DNA of 64,000 nt. Origin: Oscillospiraceae bacterium (GTDB lineage Bacteria; Bacillota; Clostridia; Oscillospirales; Ruminococcaceae). Positions 61,992 to 64,000 of the stretch are shown here, in pieces. The position numbers and the translations under genes are program-made. Below the pieces are notes generated by a model, which did not search any database, was not told where the DNA came from, and saw only the letters and a program-made list of their open reading frames with translations. Where the stretch lies: positions 137,877 through 201,876 of the forward strand of contig CABIYQ010000005.1 of the NCBI GenBank assembly GCA_902362965.1. The letters are read 5' to 3'. Positions within the stretch are counted from its first letter, which is position 1; the number at the start of each line of letters is the position of its first letter.

Positions 61992-63333
61992 TTATCAGAC
62001 TTATGCAACAAACTTTGTCCTGGAACATCCCGTGGCAGCAGTCTTTTTAGAAATGGGACTCGGAAAGAGCGTGATTACCTTAACGGCTATATTTGAACTT
62101 CTCTATAACAGATTTGAAGTTGGAAAGGTTCTGGTGATTGCACCCCTTCGAGTAGCAAGAGATACATGGCCTGCAGAAATAGAAAAGTGGGATCACTTAA
62201 AGGGACTGACCTATTCGGTGGTTATAGGTACAGAGGCGGAGCGAAAAGAGGCATTAAGAAAAAGTGCTGGTATCTATCTGGTCAATAGAGAAAATGTGGA
62301 CTGGCTCATCAATAAGAGTGGATTTCCGTTCGACTTCGATATGGTTGTTATTGATGAGTTATCGTCTTTCAAGTCAGCATCGGCGAAACGATTCAAGAGC
62401 CTTCTGAAAGTAAGACCAAAGGTAAAAAGAATTGTGGGTCTTACAGGAACTCCAAGCAGTAATGGACTTATGGATTTATGGGCAGAGTTCAGAATCCTTG
62501 ACATGGGAGAAAGGCTCGGAAGATACATCACACATTATCGTATGAATTTCTTTGTGCCAGATAAACGAAATCAGCAGATGATATTTTCCTACAAACCAAG
62601 ACCAGGTGCGGAAGATGCCATCTACAGACTGATATCGGATATTACGATTTCTATGAAGTCGGCAGATTTTCTTAAAATGCCTGAATGCATTATGAACGAA
62701 GTGGAAGTAAAGCTTTCAGAAAAGGAATGGTCTGTATATGACGAATTAAGACAGGAAATGGTTGTGTCTTTGGGAGAGGAAGAGATTGATGCTGCAAATG
62801 CAGCTGCTCTTTCAGGCAAACTTCTGCAGATGGCCAATGGTGCTATCTATAACGAAGAAAAAGAGGTCTTTCATATTCATGACCGTAAGCTTGACGCACT
62901 TGAGGACTTAATCGAAGGAGCAAATGGCAAACCTGTGCTTGTGGCATATTGGTATAACCATGACCTGGAGCGAATCAGGGAAAGATTCAAGATTCGTGAA
63001 ATCAAGACTTCCAAGGATATCAGTGATTGGAATAATGGAGAGATACCTGTCGTAGTTATCCATCCTGCGAGTGCCGGACATGGCTTGAATTTGCAAAGTG
63101 GTGGTTCGACCCTTATATGGTTTGGTCTTACCTGGTCATTGGAACTTTATCAGCAGACCAATGCAAGGTTATGGAGACAGGGGCAGAAATCCACGGTTGT
63201 CATACACCACATTATTTCAAAGGATACCATTGATGAAGATGTGATGAAGGCATTAAAGCTCAAAGAGAAAACACAGACAGATCTTATCAATGCGGTTAAG
63301 GCGAGAATCGGAGGTGGTGCTTATGACGGCTAA
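61972..63333 (+). CDS. Phage SNF2-family DNA helicase
   Basis: 453 residues from the ATG at 61972 (MKYNPHDYQTYATNF) behind ggggtg. SNF2 motifs: Q-motif YQTYA, Walker A-like EMGLGKS, motif II VIDELSS (DELS in place of DEAH, as usual in phage members), LTGTPSSNGLMDLWAE, and C-terminal QTNARLWRQGQKSTV. It probably remodels DNA during element replication together with the VRR-NUC nuclease. The length is normal for the short phage form. Confidence 0.93.
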   Translation: MKYNPHDYQTYATNFVLEHPVAAVFLEMGLGKSVITLTAIFELLYNRFEVGKVLVIAPLRVARDTWPAEIEKWDHLKGLTYSVVIGTEAERKEALRKSAGIYLVNRENVDWLINKSGFPFDFDMVVIDELSSFKSASAKRFKSLLKVRPKVKRIVGLTGTPSSNGLMDLWAEFRILDMGERLGRYITHYRMNFFVPDKRNQQMIFSYKPRPGAEDAIYRLISDITISMKSADFLKMPECIMNEVEVKLSEKEWSVYDELRQEMVVSLGEEEIDAANAAALSGKLLQMANGAIYNEEKEVFHIHDRKLDALEDLIEGANGKPVLVAYWYNHDLERIRERFKIREIKTSKDISDWNNGEIPVVVIHPASAGHGLNLQSGGSTLIWFGLTWSLELYQQTNARLWRQGQKSTVVIHHIISKDTIDEDVMKALKLKEKTQTDLINAVKARIGGGAYDG

Positions 63334-63745
63334 AGATTATCTGAACAGACCGTTCATTCTAAATAACAAGATTAACGATAAGCTTATCAAGCTGGAATGC
63401 TATAAGGAATTATCAACAAGTGTTTCTTCCCCAAGCTTTGATGAAAAGTTTTCGGGAACAAGAAATCTTGAACCACCCTTTGTAAGATACCTTGGCAAAA
63501 TCAGTAATCTGGAAGAAGAGATAAAAGCTGACTATGAAAAGCTTGAAGATATGAAGAAGGAAATCGATGCAGAAATCGATAAACTGGAAGACCCGTATGA
63601 ACAGCTTATCCTTCGCTACAGATACCTGATGTTTATGCCGATGAACCAGATAGCAACGAAGGTACATTACACATTGAGGTGGACACAGCGAATTCATAAC
63701 AGAGCAATAGAAAACTTTGAAAGAGTTCACCCCAGTTCACCCTAG
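63323..63745 (+). CDS. DUF1492/ArpU-like phage transcription regulator
   Basis: 140 residues from the ATG at 63323 behind ggaggtgg. A coiled coil (SNLEEEIKADYEKLEDMKKEIDAEIDKL) is followed by a sigma-like region-4 HTH (EQLILRYRYLMFMPMNQIATKVHYTLRWTQRIHNRAIENF). Such proteins close the early module and switch on late phage genes. The 3' end runs into a 10-bp repeat series. It overlaps the SNF2 gene by 11 bases. Confidence 0.85.
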   Translation: MTAKDYLNRPFILNNKINDKLIKLECYKELSTSVSSPSFDEKFSGTRNLEPPFVRYLGKISNLEEEIKADYEKLEDMKKEIDAEIDKLEDPYEQLILRYRYLMFMPMNQIATKVHYTLRWTQRIHNRAIENFERVHPSSP

Positions 63746-63763
63746 TTCGCCCCGAGTTCATCT
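63724..63763. repeat. Tandem 10-bp repeats (agttcaCCCC) at the end of the ArpU-like gene
   Basis: Three decamers (63724-63733, 63734-63743, 63744-63753) follow in exact register and a fourth (63755-63763) is offset by one base. They span the stop codon. Spacing by one helical turn suggests a binding site, perhaps for the ArpU-like protein. Confidence 0.6.
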
Positions 63764-63839
63764 ATAAGTCGCATAAGGGATGTGCTATACTTATAATAGC
63801 AAAATAGAATGAGTTACAGCCTTGTGGGGAAACCTGCAG

Positions 63840-64000
63840 TGGACCATAGTCAATAATCTGGACACAAAAAGGCGAAAAGAATTAAGAAGAAAGTAAAGAA
63901 TTTTCAAAATGAATGGGTGACAAATAATTAATAGCCGAGTGAATGCGATTAAGATTATAAAAGCCATTAATATAATCAAAGAGTCTGATATTAGCCTCAT
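63840..64000 (-). mobile_element. Edge of an IS3-family insertion sequence (runs off the right end)
   Basis: A likely terminal repeat starts TGGACCATAGTCAATAATC (63840 onward), with the TG end typical of IS3 elements. The adjoining - strand frame encodes the C-terminus of an IS3-type transposase. The element appears to have inserted just downstream of the ArpU-like gene; its other end lies outside the window. Confidence 0.8.
63882..64000 (-). CDS. IS3-family transposase OrfB, C-terminal fragment (continues to the right)
   Basis: In the - strand frame read from 63998 the sequence is EANIRLFDYINGFYNLNRIHSAINYLSPIHFENSLLSS, stop at 63882. DYINGFYN..R.HSA..YLSP..FE is the standard end of the rve integrase domain of IS3-family OrfB. 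The body of the gene lies beyond the window. A longer open frame over the same bases is not the coding one. Confidence 0.88.
   Translation of the reverse strand, partial: EANIRLFDYINGFYNLNRIHSAINYLSPIHFENSLLSS

Noticed and set aside
63791..64000. Long - strand frame at the right edge
   Set aside because: The adjacent frame gives a clear IS3 transposase C-terminus, so this one is not coding.

Overview
The window is an AT-rich chromosomal segment of a spore-forming, low-GC Gram-positive anaerobe. It carries spoIIP, a HemZ-type radical SAM oxidase, a bifunctional RelA/SpoT, a Bce-type ABC/two-component locus and strong sigma-A promoters with purine-rich ribosome binding sites. A Clostridia member resembling Ruminococcus (Oscillospiraceae/Lachnospiraceae) fits best; this placement is inferred from gene content, and no marker gene fixes the species.

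Layout: (1) 1-3.8 kb is the end of a type I restriction-modification locus (partial hsdS, complete hsdR). (2) 4.1-7.8 kb is a MerR-controlled operon with two flavin reductases, an iron alcohol dehydrogenase and a carboxymuconolactone-decarboxylase/cupin fusion; it looks like a reactive-carbonyl or redox stress operon. (3) 8.1-32.1 kb is a nonribosomal peptide locus: MacB-like ABC exporter, A-(MT-like)-PCP protein, saccharopine-dehydrogenase-like oxidoreductase, thiazolinyl imine reductase, TubC-Cy-A-PCP-(TE-like) protein, FAAL-ACP-Cy-A-PCP-TubC-Cy protein, two stand-alone thioesterases, a Sfp-type PPTase, a PCP-reductase protein and a serine acetyltransferase. (4) 32.1-41.9 kb holds a possible secreted or toxin-like protein, a tRNA-Arg(CCG), a papain-like amidase-type protein, spoIIP with a small membrane partner, a polysaccharide deacetylase and a BceRSAB-type peptide-sensing module. 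(5) 42.1-49.8 kb is core housekeeping: recJ, relA, an MBL hydrolase, hemZ, rlmD. (6) 49.8-64 kb is accessory DNA starting at the 3' end of rlmD: a LlaJI/BsuMI-like restriction system (two m5C methyltransferases, McrB-like NTPase, PD-(D/E)XK nuclease), a CGNR zinc-finger regulator, then a prophage or integrative-element replication module (sigma-like protein, broken antirepressor, DUF4406-like protein, P4-type primase/helicase, VRR-NUC nuclease, SNF2 helicase, ArpU/DUF1492-like protein), ending in the edge of an IS3-family insertion sequence.

The most interesting system is the peptide locus. It has three cyclization domains and three adenylation domains that all read as cysteine-specific by eye (DLYN-S-IW pattern), a fatty acyl-AMP ligase starter, a thiazolinyl imine reductase and its own cysE. 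The simplest reading is a fatty-acyl chain elongated by three cysteines to thiazoline/thiazolidine rings, a lipid-tailed relative of the yersiniabactin/pyochelin family and plausibly a metallophore. Chain release is unusual: the TE-like tail of the third cysteine module has lost its serine, a free PCP-reductase is present, and one stand-alone thioesterase has a cysteine in the nucleophile position. I do not recall a described product for this architecture, but I could not search databases.
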